Shown here: positions 21,959-37,309 of the stretch, piece after piece | How the letters are laid out: every line of letters begins with the position of its first letter | Position numbering within the stretch: position 1 is the stretch's first letter | From: Dryomyza anilis | Lineage: Eukaryota > Arthropoda > Insecta > Diptera > Dryomyzidae | DNA length: 64,000 nucleotides | Reading direction: 5' to 3' | Assembly: GCA_951804985.1 (NCBI GenBank) | Contig: OX638132.1 | Coordinates: forward strand, 27,858,440 to 27,922,439 | Notes under the pieces: generated by a model | Told to the model about the DNA's origin: nothing | Seen by the model: only the letters and a program-made list of their open reading frames with translations | Databases searched by the model: none | Translations under genes and position numbers: made by a program

Positions 21959-22212
21959 AAATTACCACGTGGGAATTTTTAATAAGTCGTATGGGAAAAA
22001 GGTATTTATTTTTATTTTTCGTGGTAATTTTGGTTGGCAACTTTGCTTCAATGGTATTTGTTATTCCACGTTAATTAAAAAATTCCACGTAAGGGATTTA
22101 GTCCACAGAACTGGCAACTATGAGAAGAAAACAAAAATAAACGATTACAATAAACTTTTGTTATTTTGCAAATTTTGAATTAATTTCTTGAATTCCTAAA
22201 CAAAAAAGTAAA

Positions 22213-23100
22213 ATGACTACGAAAAAAGTAACCGACGTTAATCTTTATAAACTGCTTGGTATAGAAAGCGAGGCTGAACAATCGGAAATACGTAAAGCGT
22301 ATCGTAAAAAAGCCCTTCAATGCCATCCTGACAAGAATCCCGACAATCCAAAAGCTGCGGAACTGTTCCACGAACTGTCCAAAGCCTTGGAAATACTTAC
22401 GGATGCTACCGCCCGTGCTGCATATGACAAGGTGCTGAATGCAAAAAAAGCAACTGAACTGCGAAACAAAAACTTAGACAGCAAACGGCAGAAATTAAAA
22501 GCTGACTTGGAGCAACGTGAGCGGGATGCTATTAACCAACTATACAGTGCACAACCTTATGCACCAGCAGTGTGGAAAACAGACGAAGACATATTCCAAG
22601 AGCAGATTGAGCGGTTACGTCGCGAGGGCTCGAAACTGTTGGAGGAGGAACAAAGACTAATGCGGGAGCAATTGCAAAAGACAATGGCAGAGCAGAGTAG
22701 GGTCGTACAATTCGACTCATCACAGCACCGCATTAAACTTAAATGGAAGGCTGATAAAAAAGATGTAACAAATGGTGGCTACTCGCAGGATAAAATACTT
22801 CAGTATCTCAAGAAATACGGCGATATTGTAGCATTTGTGATGTCCAAAAAACCAGGAAGTGCGCTCGTTGAGTTCAAAACACTTGAGGCCGCCGAGATGG
22901 CACTGGCCTATGAGAAAGGTTTGTTAGAAAATAATTTGCATTTGGAATGGGTTACGCCACCGCAAACTAAGAAGGCAAATAGTTGTACGACTGGCTCAGA
23001 AGCGGACTTTGAAGATTTAGTAATGCGAAAACTGCGACAAGCTGAAGAGCGCAAACGACTAATAGAACAAATGCAAAAAGAGGATGCCGATGAAAATTAA
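22213..23100 (+). CDS. DNAJC17: DNAJC17, J-domain/RRM co-chaperone, copy 2
   Basis: The 295 aa protein is identical to that at 15832-16719, including the HPD motif, coiled coil and RRM. At least 1.6 kb of upstream sequence and about 4 kb downstream are duplicated with it, so both copies should carry the same promoter. If the assembly is right, this is a recent gene duplication with no protein divergence yet. Confidence 0.93.
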   Translation: MTTKKVTDVNLYKLLGIESEAEQSEIRKAYRKKALQCHPDKNPDNPKAAELFHELSKALEILTDATARAAYDKVLNAKKATELRNKNLDSKRQKLKADLEQRERDAINQLYSAQPYAPAVWKTDEDIFQEQIERLRREGSKLLEEEQRLMREQLQKTMAEQSRVVQFDSSQHRIKLKWKADKKDVTNGGYSQDKILQYLKKYGDIVAFVMSKKPGSALVEFKTLEAAEMALAYEKGLLENNLHLEWVTPPQTKKANSCTTGSEADFEDLVMRKLRQAEERKRLIEQMQKEDADEN

Positions 23101-23996
23101 TAGAATATTATGCATCAAAATATAGGTAATTTCATTTATATTTAAGTATAACTAAGAATTTGTATGTAAATTTTGCTGATTTAATAAAAGTTGTTGAGAA
23201 AAATGATTTGATTGAGATAAGCTATTAACCCATTATCTGCCAAACATAATAAAAAATAAAGGAAAAAGGTAATATTGTTCTAGTCCATATTATGGTTACA
23301 TAAATAATAATATAGAAGTTAGTGTAATCGAAATAAGTTAGTGTAATCGTGCAAGTGCAGTGGTTTGATATGTTTGTGATACATTATGCTATATTAGGAT
23401 AACACTACTACTTATTATATCTATTTACTTCTATGAAATTTTTATCTAAAACTATTATTTGCTCAAATAAATAAATAAAAATATCTGCTGTATTTTAAAA
23501 CTTTTCTTCAATGACTATCAGCCCTTATCTAGCGAGCAATGACAATTGTTATCAATAACAATTGATACAAATGACAATTGATACAAATGACAATTGATTC
23601 AGACTTTTACGTCAACATGCATAGAAAATAAAATTGACAGATTACGGAATTGTGAGAATTCGCACTTTTGTGACCGATTTTAATTTGTGACTCATGCCAG
23701 AATATAGCTCTATGTCTATCTTGATCTGCAATCATAAATTTGCACCATAGTATATGCAAATGCGAGTTACGCATCAGAGACGGGACTTTGTAATTGAGAA
23801 TTGATTTTGATTTGAATTGAGCAAAACATATTCTATTTCAAAAATAAAAAATTATAATTAAAGCAAAGTAATTCACTTCAAAAAAAAATATAAATAAATT
23901 TGAAATTTTATTTCAATTCAAAATTGTTTTGAAATAAATTGAACAAAGTATTTCAAATTAAAAAAAAAAATGAATTATAAATACCCAATTCAACTT

Positions 23997-24719
23997 CCCA
24001 GCCGGCCAAACGATCATAAACGACATCGTAAATGATAGCAAATATTCGTAAATAATGAATAAAACAATCGTATACGAGAATCGTAAATGATTCGAAAACG
24101 CATACAGTTTCGTTCTTAATTTGTCCATCGTAACGAGGTATCATAAACGAACTAAAAACACTCATATATGATAAATTTTCGATTGTTTATGATCGTAAAA
24201 TACGATTATATACTCGTTATAAACGATGTTTTTTGTTCGTAAACGAACTCGTTTTTAATATTTTTTACGATTAAATTTTAATCGTAAATGATAATCATTT
24301 TTAACTCTTTTACGAGCTTTTTCCTACTTTTTTAACGATATAAAAAAAATAAGTAAATGCATTTAATTTTTATATTAAGCTCACAAATGCATTTACTTAC
24401 TTCTTAATTACATCAAATGATTTAAAATTTTCACCAAAACAATTCAATCTTTTAAAAAAAAAAATCGAACATTTCTTGCATTTTTTAAATGAACTTTTGA
24501 TTACAAAAACAATAATAAATTTTGACAATCTTTTTTTACGATTTAAACAATCGAAAAATACGAGCCATCGTTATTTACGATCAAAATATGATGGTTTTTT
24601 TCATTGACATTTATCATCGTTTTTTACGAGCAAAATTATCGAAATTTATGATTATTTTGAATCGCCAAACGATCGTAATTTACGAAAATCATAAAAAATG
24701 TGTGTAGGTGCCTACTGGG
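23997..24719. mobile_element. CGTAAATGAT-repeat element, copy in unit 2
   Basis: Duplicate of 17616-18338 with the same ends and the same subterminal motif arrays. Confidence 0.65.
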
Positions 24720-24849
24720 TTATTGCTTAGAAATACTCAATGCCATCAAAAAATGTATTAATTGATTTAAATTAAATTAATTTGAATTTTAGTAGAGCGC
24801 CCTACAGTAAAAGTTCAAGTGGTGATAATTTCCATGTGAAATTCGCACT

Positions 24850-25391
24850 CCGATGCATCATTGGACATTTTTGGTTGAATTTGTTCCAATGTACACAGAT
24901 CATCCTGATGCGTCATTGGAAGTTTTTGGGTGCATCTGTTCAAATGGACACAGATTACATTCAAGTACGTCATTGGAATTTTATGTGCGTCTGTTCCAAT
25001 GGGCATGGATTCACAGCCAAATGAGTCATTAGAACTTGTTTGGATGCATCTGTTCCAGTGGCATTACAGAAGCACCCAAGTGCGTTATGAAACGTTGGAA
25101 CCAATTTGTCCAAAAAAATGTCCAATTACGCAGTTAGGTTCTTGCCAAATCCCAATGGAACCAATTTGTCTAAAAAAATGCCCAATGACGCAGTTAAGTT
25201 CTGGCCAAATCCCAATGGAACCAATTTGTCCAATGAAGCAGTTAGGTTCTGGCCAAATCCCAATGGAACCAATTAGTCCAATGACGCAGTTGGGTTCTGG
25301 CCAAATCGCAATGGAACCAATTTGTCCAAAAAAATGTCCAATAACGCAGTTAGGTTTTGGCCAAATCCCAAAGGAAGCAATTGTTGCCAAA
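24850..25391. repeat. 60/48 bp minisatellite, unit 2 copy
   Basis: The same array as at 18470-19010, with the same order of long and short units. Repeat number has not changed since the segmental duplication. Confidence 0.8.
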
Positions 25392-27137
25392 TCCAAAAAA
25401 CATTTTTCCAAAATATGTCTCAATGACGGACTTAGATGCGTATCTAGTCCCACATGATGGGATTCACCCAAAAAATGAATCTGTGGCTAATTGGTAAAGA
25501 TTCAACCAAAAACGTCGAATGATCCACCTAGATGCGAACTTAAAACAAATTTAAATATGCTGGCCCCGGATGATACAAATATCCAATAATGCATCTCGAT
25601 GCAATTCTCTGCCATTGAAATACATTCAAGCCAAAATGTGTTGCGTGCCACTTCAATGTTTTTGTATTTTAAATAGAATTGATCAATTCCAATTCATTTT
25701 TGTTGAATGGAAATTGATCAATGCCAGTTTTTAAAATTTGAATTGAATTGAATAAAAGTATTTCACTTCAAATTTTTTTGAATTGGAATTTGTTTACTCA
25801 ATTCTAATGAAATATTTTTCAAATTGAAATACTTTTTTCAAATGCCATTTAAATAAAAAGAAATGAAATATTTGAAAACAATTTCAATTCATGAACAAAT
25901 TTAAATTGGAAAATAATGAATTAGTGCAAATTGTTCAAATAATTACTAAATTGGTAGTACCATTATTAAATTTTCAGTGGAAGTATGTTACACCGCAATT
26001 AGTTGCTGTGCAAATTGTACGATGGTGGTAAACACTGAATTATCGATCACTCTAATAATAAAGCAAAAGTCACCAATATAATTATTATTCGCACAGGCCT
26101 CAAAAGGCATATTTTCTGTTAGTTTAACTTTCAATAAATTTTAAATATACAGATGTTGCCACCATTGTACTGAAACGAGTACATGCATTTTTCGATTAAT
26201 TTAACATTCACCAATTCCAAATTAGTTATATATTTTAGTTTATGTTTCAGATGCTGATTGTCCATACTAGACAGTACACCTACAGTTCTATTAACGATAT
26301 CACTCAAATTAAATTCTTTAAAAAAAAAAAAAAACTTTCGTGATGGGTCAAAATCACAAAATCAGAACAACATTATTCTCTAACTAATGTTTCTGTGGTA
26401 ACACTATGGACCTTGTCTGAACTATGTGAGGCTTTAGCCGCCACTCCCAACCTATTCTAGTTCATGGTTTAATAAACTAATCCAGAAATAAATATGTTTT
26501 TATTTAAAAAATAATTGCATAGTTTAAAAAGTTTCGGAAAATTCTAAATTACTTATCACATTTATGCAAATAAAACACGTAAATATGGAATCAGTAGATC
26601 GTAACGGGTATATTCGCTTATATTCATAAAATGTTTCTGCAGTGTATTTTAGAAAATAAATTGATTTAAAAGAGTTTAAAATATCGTCCTTAAGTAACCT
26701 AAAACTGGTGGTGTGTTCATGAAAAACCTACAATTGATCTATTCCCTACTTGAAATCAGTGTGGACTCGTGTATTTAAGTATGGTGATTGGCCTGAAGGG
26801 CTTATTTTTTAAATGGTTTGAAAAGCTCTCACAATGACAGCTAATGCGGATAATGTAGGTGAAACCCAGGTGTATAATCAGGGACCAAAACCCTTTGGAA
26901 GATCGGTTCCGGTTCTGGTTCATTGATTTAAAAAAAGGTTCCAACCAAAAACTACATACTACTACAAGAGTGTCATGTATATATTTATATAGTTTTAACT
27001 GTAGATTAAATAATTTTTACATTTAGATTTAATCCCCCTTTTAATTATCCCCAAATAATAATTGTCAACCAACGAATTGCGAAGACTCTCTTTAAACCCG
27101 TGCGACACTACTCGGGGCTTCAGCATAAAATCGAATA

Positions 27138-27305
27138 GGTAACCTAAAACTGGTGGTGTGTTCATAAAAATCCTACAATTGATATATTCCTTACTTGAAA
27201 TCAGTGTAGGCTCGTGTATTTACGTATGGTGATAGGCCCATCAAATGTCTTTTTTTTATTTTTTAAATGGTTTGAAAAGCTCTCACAATGGCATTTTTAC
27301 AGCTA
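27138..27305. repeat. Diverged extra copy of a segment of the duplicated block
   Basis: About 165 bp (GTAACCTAAAACTGGTGGTG, TGAAATCAGTGTAGGCTCGT, TTTGAAAAGCTCTCACAATG) matches 20318-20470 and 26699-26850 with several substitutions and indels. It lies 60 bp past the end of unit 2, so the right edge of the block already had a short older repeat. Confidence 0.8.
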
Positions 27306-27346
27306 ACTGTAGTATAGCATTTTCATTTAGTATTATAGAGCTATAG

Positions 27347-27559
27347 CTTCAAAAATATCTCCCTATAGTCAAAGAGTATATATTTGATATAGAGATTCCT
27401 TCCGAGTTTGCTGGCGTCGCTGCCGAAAACATTGGTTATGTGGAAGTGGAATTTTACAGATTGAAGTTAACAGAGGAAAACAGTGTACAAAACTGGATCT
27501 GTCCGCGGATAATTTGCAACCAAACATACCAAGATATTTTGCAATCCAACGCTTTATAA
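27347..27559 (+). other. Exon-like open frame without ATG
   Basis: The frame is open from just after a TAG at 27344 to TAA at 27557. It has a plausible acceptor CCCTATAG ending at 27367, and reads VKEYIFDIEIPSEFAGVAAE, then IGYVEVEFYRLKLTEENSVQ and NWICPRIICNQTYQDIL. The composition is that of a folded protein. No family was recognised. A second protein-like frame follows at 27900-28085. Together they may be pieces of a gene broken by insertions such as the SINE at 27583. Confidence 0.35.
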
Positions 27560-27582
27560 ATTTTAATTATTTTTCTGGGTAA

Positions 27583-27745
27583 ATGCGTTGGACTGCGAGT
27601 CGAAAGGTCCCATGTTCAAATCAGGACTAACACCATATTTTCATAGAAAACATATTTCTATACCGCGCTCTTACCCCTGTCGTTCGGATTCGGCATTAAC
27701 AGTACGTACCACCACTTTGAATACAAATACGCACAACTCAAACCA
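27583..27745 (+). mobile_element. tRNA-derived SINE, copy 2 (5' truncated)
   Basis: It starts in the anticodon arm (GCGTTGGACTGCGAGTCGAA) and lacks the A-box. It keeps a B-box-like TGTTCAAATCAGG and the body with TATACCGCGCT and TCGTTCGGATTCGGCATTAA. More diverged than copies 1 and 3. Confidence 0.75.
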
Positions 27746-27899
27746 AGTTCCAATTCTCCTGCGCATCAAACATATAAAAATGGCCCTGGTTGTTATAAAA
27801 CGTAAACCATGAACTAGGTTTCTCATCTAGGAGATATGGAAGATTGTGATTGGACAAATTCCTCAAGATAAATATAAACTGCCGAGTGGTCGGAATTTA

Positions 27900-28085
27900 A
27901 AGTGTTTTTGATTTTAAGTGTAAGAAGCAAGCTAAAACACAGGATCGACAGAAAACATTATTTGAGTACTGCGGTATTAGAAAGAAATCGCCGGGAATTT
28001 CCTTGTGCAAGCAGGCTGTTTATATCTATTGGTTTGCTGAAATTTTTGTTAGCTGTTTAATTATGCCAAAAGTTTGTATTTATAA
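27900..28085 (+). other. Exon-like open frame with a PIP-box-like string
   Basis: The frame reads FDFKCKKQAKTQDRQKTLFE, then YCGIRKKSPGISLCKQAVYI. The QKTLFEYC stretch resembles the PCNA-binding pattern QxxLFxYF but ends in cysteine. No start codon or exon partner was identified. A relic of the same broken gene as 27347-27559 is possible; so is chance. Confidence 0.3.
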
Positions 28086-28548
28086 GGTTTTGAAAATGGT
28101 TTGAGAGTTGCTTGTATAGATATTTCGTTTTTTTTATAAGTTCTTCTAAAACTATTAAGCATTAATATTATATACCGGCTAAAATAATCGTACGCGAGAA
28201 TCTTAAATGATTCGCAACGAAACAGTTTATCGTAACAAGCTATCATTATATTATATTTTTGAACGACAATTTGTTATTCTTTAAATATGGTATTTATTGT
28301 TTTATTTTTTAAAGGTCTCACGAAGGAGTTTTTCTTTTTTAAATTAGTACTTTCTTTTCATTCGTTTTATTAAAACAATAAAATTCGGTGTTATACATGG
28401 GATTTTGATTGTACAATAATAAAAAATGTACTTATTTAAACTACTTAAAATATACTAGAACCCTGATCCGAACCATATGTTGAGACTTTCTTGCAGTTTG
28501 TGTTTTGTTTATATTATTTATTCGATTAGAGGATAGCCAATTTTTAAA

Positions 28549-30121
28549 ATGGGCAAATTGGAGTTCTGTAGAATTTGTACAAAATATACAAAACTTACAA
28601 ATACAAATAAACTTTTTGAAAAAAACAAAAATTTAATCATAAAACAAATCGCAGAATTGACCGGATTATTTGTAAGTTATAACTGTGCACTGGCGAACAT
28701 TACAATAGTTTTGATGATTTGATAATGTTTCAGTTGAAAAACTCAAAACAATTACCGCAACACATTTGCATACCCTGCCAACAAGATTTGGACCAGGCGC
28801 ATGCATTTCGCGAACGTTGCATTTTTGCACAGAAATACTTTGAAACAGTAGACTATAAGGAACTGTTGACGGATGCTGCGACAAGCAATGAGCTACCTAG
28901 TTCTACGAGTCTCCAAATTAACGATGAAATTCCAATGGAGGAAGATCACACGACTGAAGTGTGTTTTGTCAAGATGGAAGCCTCCGATGTCTTTGAGGAT
29001 GCAAATAACAGTGATATCAGCTCCACTTGTAACGATATGGCCAATGATATGTTGGATGTAAAAGAGACTGACGCCGATGATGAAAGAGCGATCGTAAGAG
29101 TCGAAGCAGAAGTGATGATTAAACCAAAAGAGCGAAAAGCGGAGACGAGACAACGGAAGGCCGACTTGCACGTGGCTAAAGTGGCAAAACCAAAGGGTGT
29201 ACGTAAAAGACATAAAGCCATCGATAAGCGAAATCAGGCTTTTATTTGTGATCAGTGTGGAAATCATTTTACATGCAAACATCATTTCTTAACGCATCTA
29301 CAGCGCCACACGGGCGACAAGCAATTCCACTGCGAGTCGGTAGTCAATAGAAAAAATCCTTACGATATACTTTAGGTGTTTATTATTTTTATTTACAGAC
29401 TGTGTCCGGATAAATTCTTTACACACTCAGAATTAAATCGCCACATGCGACGACACACTGGTGAGCGACCGTTTCCCTGCAAGCACTGCGGTAGGCGTTT
29501 CACAGATTACAGCAGTCGGATCAAGCACGAACGGTAATATATTCTGTATGATTTTTCGTTTTCATAAAGATTCTTATGCATCTTCTGCAGAACGCACACG
29601 AATGAACGTCCTTTTGCGTGCACACAATGTGGCAAGGCATTTACCACCTCTTATATCCTCAAGAATCATATGCTTGTGCATACTGGCGAGCGTTCTTTCA
29701 AGTAATTAATCATTTTTTAATAAATTTAGAAAGTTCCAGGATAGAATACTATATTAGGAAATGTGTAAATTGAATACAGAATAGAGTGGATGAATATTAT
29801 AATAATTCGAACGGACTTCATAAAGGGATGCATACTATTCTCAATACATTTCTTGAATACCAAAAAGGCATTTAATATGATCTATGTTCAAATTCAATTT
29901 TCTCAAACCAAATCCTCTATTCTTTATTGAATTTATGCGTTTCGTAATTTCATCAGTACATTTCTGGGTCTAGCGTAGCAATATTATTTTTCACGAACTT
30001 ACCCGTTTACAGATGTCAGCTGTGCAATAAGTCGTTTCAACGCCAGACACATCTCGTGGTGCATAACAGGTCATTAATGCACCAGCACAACGAAGAAAAA
30101 CAACAGCAGCAGCAAAAATAA
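28549..30121 (+). CDS. ZAD zinc-finger transcription factor 1, 359 aa
   Basis: Exons: 28549-28671, 28734-29335, 29399-29533, 29591-29701, 30013-30121. An N-terminal ZAD (zinc-finger associated domain, a dimerisation module) uses CRIC at residue 7 and CIPC encoded in exon 2. An acidic linker and a basic patch ([10 protein letters not shown]) follow, then five C2H2 fingers: CDQC, CELC, CKHC, CTQC and CQLC. The tail is glutamine-rich. The first finger ends in exon 2 and the second is split at codon E of HCELC. Nuclear DNA binding is inferred. Target unknown. It shares about 90% of its sequence by eye with the gene at 37310. Confidence 0.9.
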
Positions 30122-31688
30122 AATCCATGCAATGTATTAACATAAAATAAGTAAATAATTGAATTTATCTACGAATTGCAAATATGGTCTGTATTTGATG
30201 TCTGCACAAGTGCATTTGAAACCCACTTCAAGACATTCACTTCGTTTCAAAACATTTACTGTCATCAACTCTATGCTTGAAAATCAAATGAATATCTTGC
30301 TCAGAACAACAAAGCACCAAGTACTGTCAAAACACAAACAAAACTGCAGTGAAGAGGTCTATTATAATGTGCAATAAAAATTAAAATACTGAAATGAACT
30401 GCTTATGACACCGAGTACTTAGTGCATTTTTCATTTTTTTATCATTCTTAATCTAGGGAATTTTCATTAATATTGAAATAAAAAAATTAAAAGGTTGTTA
30501 TACCTTTTCATATAATATTTTATATTAAGTTTTTTATATATCGAACAAGATTTTTTTCATTAATTATTTTTTTTTTATTATTTAATTTTTTTTTTTTTTT
30601 TTTTTGGTGAATTGCCTTTCGACCAACGCTTCATTTTTGTCGTACAAAAATGTTTAAATTTTTTTTTTTTTTTTAAATAAAGTTTTGTGTATTTTTTATT
30701 AAAACATAAATACCGACAACAACATGAATATCTTGATGTTTTGACAGTACTTGACACCAATGAAACAAATACTGCAGTAAAGTCGCTCATAGAGACTTCG
30801 CCAAAAGCGGAACTTTTTTATTTAGTAAATAAAGTTCCTTCTGTCCATGATCTTATCAAAATCGTTCAGTTAACACTGAAGTAAGGCGTTAGCTCACTAT
30901 TCGGAATAATAATTGATCTAACAAATGCTAATCGTCCGTAAGCTACCAAATTTTCCTCACTCCATTCAATTCAATTGCATTGACAAAAATGTTCTAATGC
31001 GGCGCTTTAAACGAAAATCAATGGAAAAATTTGATAATCATATTATATTTTCAACCTAAGAACCAGATGAAAAAAATAGTAAGATTTTTACATTCTGCGA
31101 AGACCAATTTAACAATTTGATCGCCATAACATTTATAATCTAAGAACATAATGAACATTTTAACAAATAATAGCTTCTGCTTTCCGCTTTTAAGAAAAAA
31201 CAAGCGATTTTTTTATTCTTTTTTTGGCGGTTTAACAATGATTATAATAATTTATTAATAGTTAAACCCCATTATTTTTGGGTTAATGTCATCTTTTTGG
31301 GATTTATGACCGCATGTGAATCATTAAGTCGGGAATAAGTCGAAATTTTGTTTGTATACCGTGATATACACGATACTGACTTATGTACCAATATCTTTTT
31401 TTTTTTATAGTGTACGAGTGCGGCACTCCACATCTTTTAACTTGCCAATGCGACCCGTGAGGTCAAATAAGTTTGACATGCCTGGGGTAGGGTATAAAAA
31501 GTTTGAAATCGATACATGAGCCAAGTATCGTAGAAATCAGGTACTTCACATTAATCCATCACTAAGGAAAACTGCCTATAATTATTTTTTATTTCGATTC
31601 GTTTTTATTTTGTTTGTAAAAGTACACAAATTAATTAGTTTAAAATATTATATCATAAAATAAATGGCTTAATGTTATATGCATTGAT
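30122..31688. other. Intergenic stretch, no gene seen
   Basis: AT-rich with long poly(T) tracts at 30540-30680. A plus ORF at 30687-30884 (65 aa) has no recognisable domain and no support. 30890-31690 shows nothing I can name. Confidence 0.5.
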
Positions 31689-33912
31689 ATGGATCGAAAC
31701 AAGCGCGACTTAGAGGCTCAAGTAGCGTCTCAAAAGGAACAATTGACACGTTACGAGAAACGACTAAAAGGTTTTGTGCAATAAACAAGACGTGATATGA
31801 AAAAATAAACCAAATTAATTATATTTTATATAGATGTAGTAACCGCTTACAAGGGGTTGCTCAAGGAAAAGGAAGCACTTGACACTAGTTTAGCATCGTT
31901 TACAACGAATAACGACAAAACTGCAACAAGTGCTACCAATGCTACTGACTTTGCTGGGAAATCGGCTGCCGCCGCTTCCTCATATATAGCTGCAGCAGAC
32001 CCAGAAGATAAAAATCTTTTGCAAACGCAAATTATAACTCTGATGAACTCGTTGGCAACTCTATCCGCGGAAAAATCACGAATGGAAGCCTCATTTCAGG
32101 CGGACAAGAAGCAATTACGCGGACAATTGGCGCATAAGGATCAAAGGATATCCGAGTTACAGCTCCAAATTAAGGAAAACGAAGAGCGTGCGAAGATCAG
32201 TATAGATGAGGTCAAGGCTAAGTGGATAATAGAACGGCAGGAACGCGAGCAAGAGACTAACAATCAGATGATTATGATTCGCGAATTGCAAAAGCTCTAT
32301 GCGGACGAGCGACATTTGAAAGAAAATATTGAAATGCAGTTAAATAATTTTAAAACTCAATTTGCCAGCGACGAAGCAGAGAATAATCGCCTGAAGGAAC
32401 TCAAAGCACAACTCAAGGAGGCGCGTGTACAATTACAGCAGTTACAGTCAAACGGGCGTGGTAATAATGCCGAAGACGAAGTCAACCACACCGCCATACT
32501 AAGACAAGTGCAAGAGCAAATGCATCAACTGAAAGAGCAACATGCAGTCGCCATAAAAACCGAGCAGAAACGCGTGCACTTGGCCGAGGAGCGCAGCAAG
32601 AATCTGGCCGAACTTCATGAGGATCGAGTGGCCAATTTGGAAGCTCGTTTGGCCGAACTGAGCTCAACAGTAGGCACATATGACCGCCTGCGCCAACAAG
32701 ATCAGCGCAACATACAGGAGCTGAAACAAAAACTTCAAAATATTGAACTAAGCCCTGCTCCCGAACATGTTGATCCTGATAACAGTGCAATGCTTGGTTT
32801 AAGAAATTCCGCCGTTGATACGCAAGACGTTACAAACCTGGTGGAACAAATTTTGTGCCTAAAAAAAATTTTAATAAGCGAAAATGCGCGAACCTCAAGT
32901 CCAATCGATTTGAACCAAATATTTTCGCTGGGCACGGATCACGCTCAGTGTCAGCAGGAGTTGCGAGGCATACAGCAGCAGCTGGAAACAGGTATTTGTT
33001 AAATATTTTAATTCAAATTTCTATTAATTTCCTTTGTGCAATAGTAACATCGGCGAAGCAGCAAATGCATGAAAATATGGTTGTGCAAAAATCGCACATA
33101 AATACGTTGCAGGAGAAGGTTAAGGTTTTAAATCGCAATATTGACGAGCAGGATCTCGAGCTCAAACAACAGGGCGAAAGACAACATCTGGCAGTCAAGG
33201 ATGAACGCGCCAAATGGAAAGAAGCGATTGCAGAGCTGGAAAACGAATATCGCAGCAAAGTGTACGATATGGAACAGCAATTGCAGAATCAACGCCAACG
33301 TTCGCTGCAACTGCTTGACGAGAAAGAGCAGGAAATTAAAACATTGCACACATCCTTTGAAGTCTTCCATACAGCGACAATGCCCACAACTATGCCGGGC
33401 ACTGCAACGGAACATTACTCGGCGTCATCCGACTGCGAAAGCGTCGAAGGAGCAGTAACACATAAGGTTAAGGTTATGTCCAAAAAGATGTCGGTCGGCG
33501 AAAATTGCCACATGCTGCACTATGCTAACGAAATCGCCCGCAAAGACATAGAAATCGCAGGTCTGCGCAAAGCGAAGTATGCTGCGGAAAGCTCATTGCG
33601 CAAGGCTATACATTCCAAAGTCAGTGTGCAGGAAGACTTGGGCGATAAAATTGCCACACTAGAGGAGCAAGTGGATCGGTAAGATTCAGTATGCGCGACT
33701 GATTTCATAAAATTAATTATATTTTCATTAGACTTGAACGCTGTAAAACGCGCGAAGGTGCCAATCTTGAGTATTTGAAAAATGTCATCATAAGCTTTAT
33801 TGTGACCAAGGATGCAGATGGCAAGCAGCACATGCTGAACGCTATAAGTGCTGTACTACAGTTCACAACAGCCGAAATTCATGCTATTAACGCCGCATTC
33901 CCCAAGAAATGA
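31689..33912 (+). CDS. GCC1: GCC88/GCC1, GRIP-domain golgin, 684 aa
   Basis: Trans-Golgi tethering golgin. Exons: 31689-31770, 31834-32991, 33045-33678, 33732-33912. It begins MDRNKRDLEAQVASQKEQL and is almost entirely coiled coil (for example AQLKEARVQLQQLQSNGRGN, QEKVKVLNRNIDEQDLELKQ). The C-terminal ~50 residues are a GRIP domain, NLEYLKNVIISFIVTKDADG, with the tyrosine that contacts Arl1-GTP, then AISAVLQFTTAEI. This GRIP domain targets the trans-Golgi. It converges on NDUFAF7 with only 76 bp between stop codons. GCC88 is chosen over other GRIP golgins from the start sequence and size. Confidence 0.88.
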
Positions 33913-33988
33913 TTTATAAATCAATTGTTATTGACATATAAAAATACTTTAAGTATTTAATTATGTGACCGCACTTTATTCTAAACAA

Positions 33989-37309
<3,321 letters not shown>

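Larger units (their letters stand above)
20696..27078. repeat. Tandem segmental duplication, unit 2
   Basis: Near-identical direct copy of 14314-20698. It joins unit 1 at AACGAATT/TATATTAA, and leaves into unique sequence after AACGAATT at 27078 (GCGAAGACTC). Confidence 0.95.
23101..27078. other. Non-coding remainder of unit 2
   Basis: Same content as 16720-20698: short tandem repeat, CGTAAATGAT element, minisatellite (about 24850-25390) and AT-rich runs. No gene recognised. Confidence 0.6.

Noticed and set aside
30578..30790. 70 aa lysine-rich minus ORF
   Set aside because: Formed by long poly(T) tracts; low complexity.
32482..33458. Several 80-130 aa frames on other frames of the golgin gene
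   Set aside because: Shadow frames of a long coiled-coil coding sequence.
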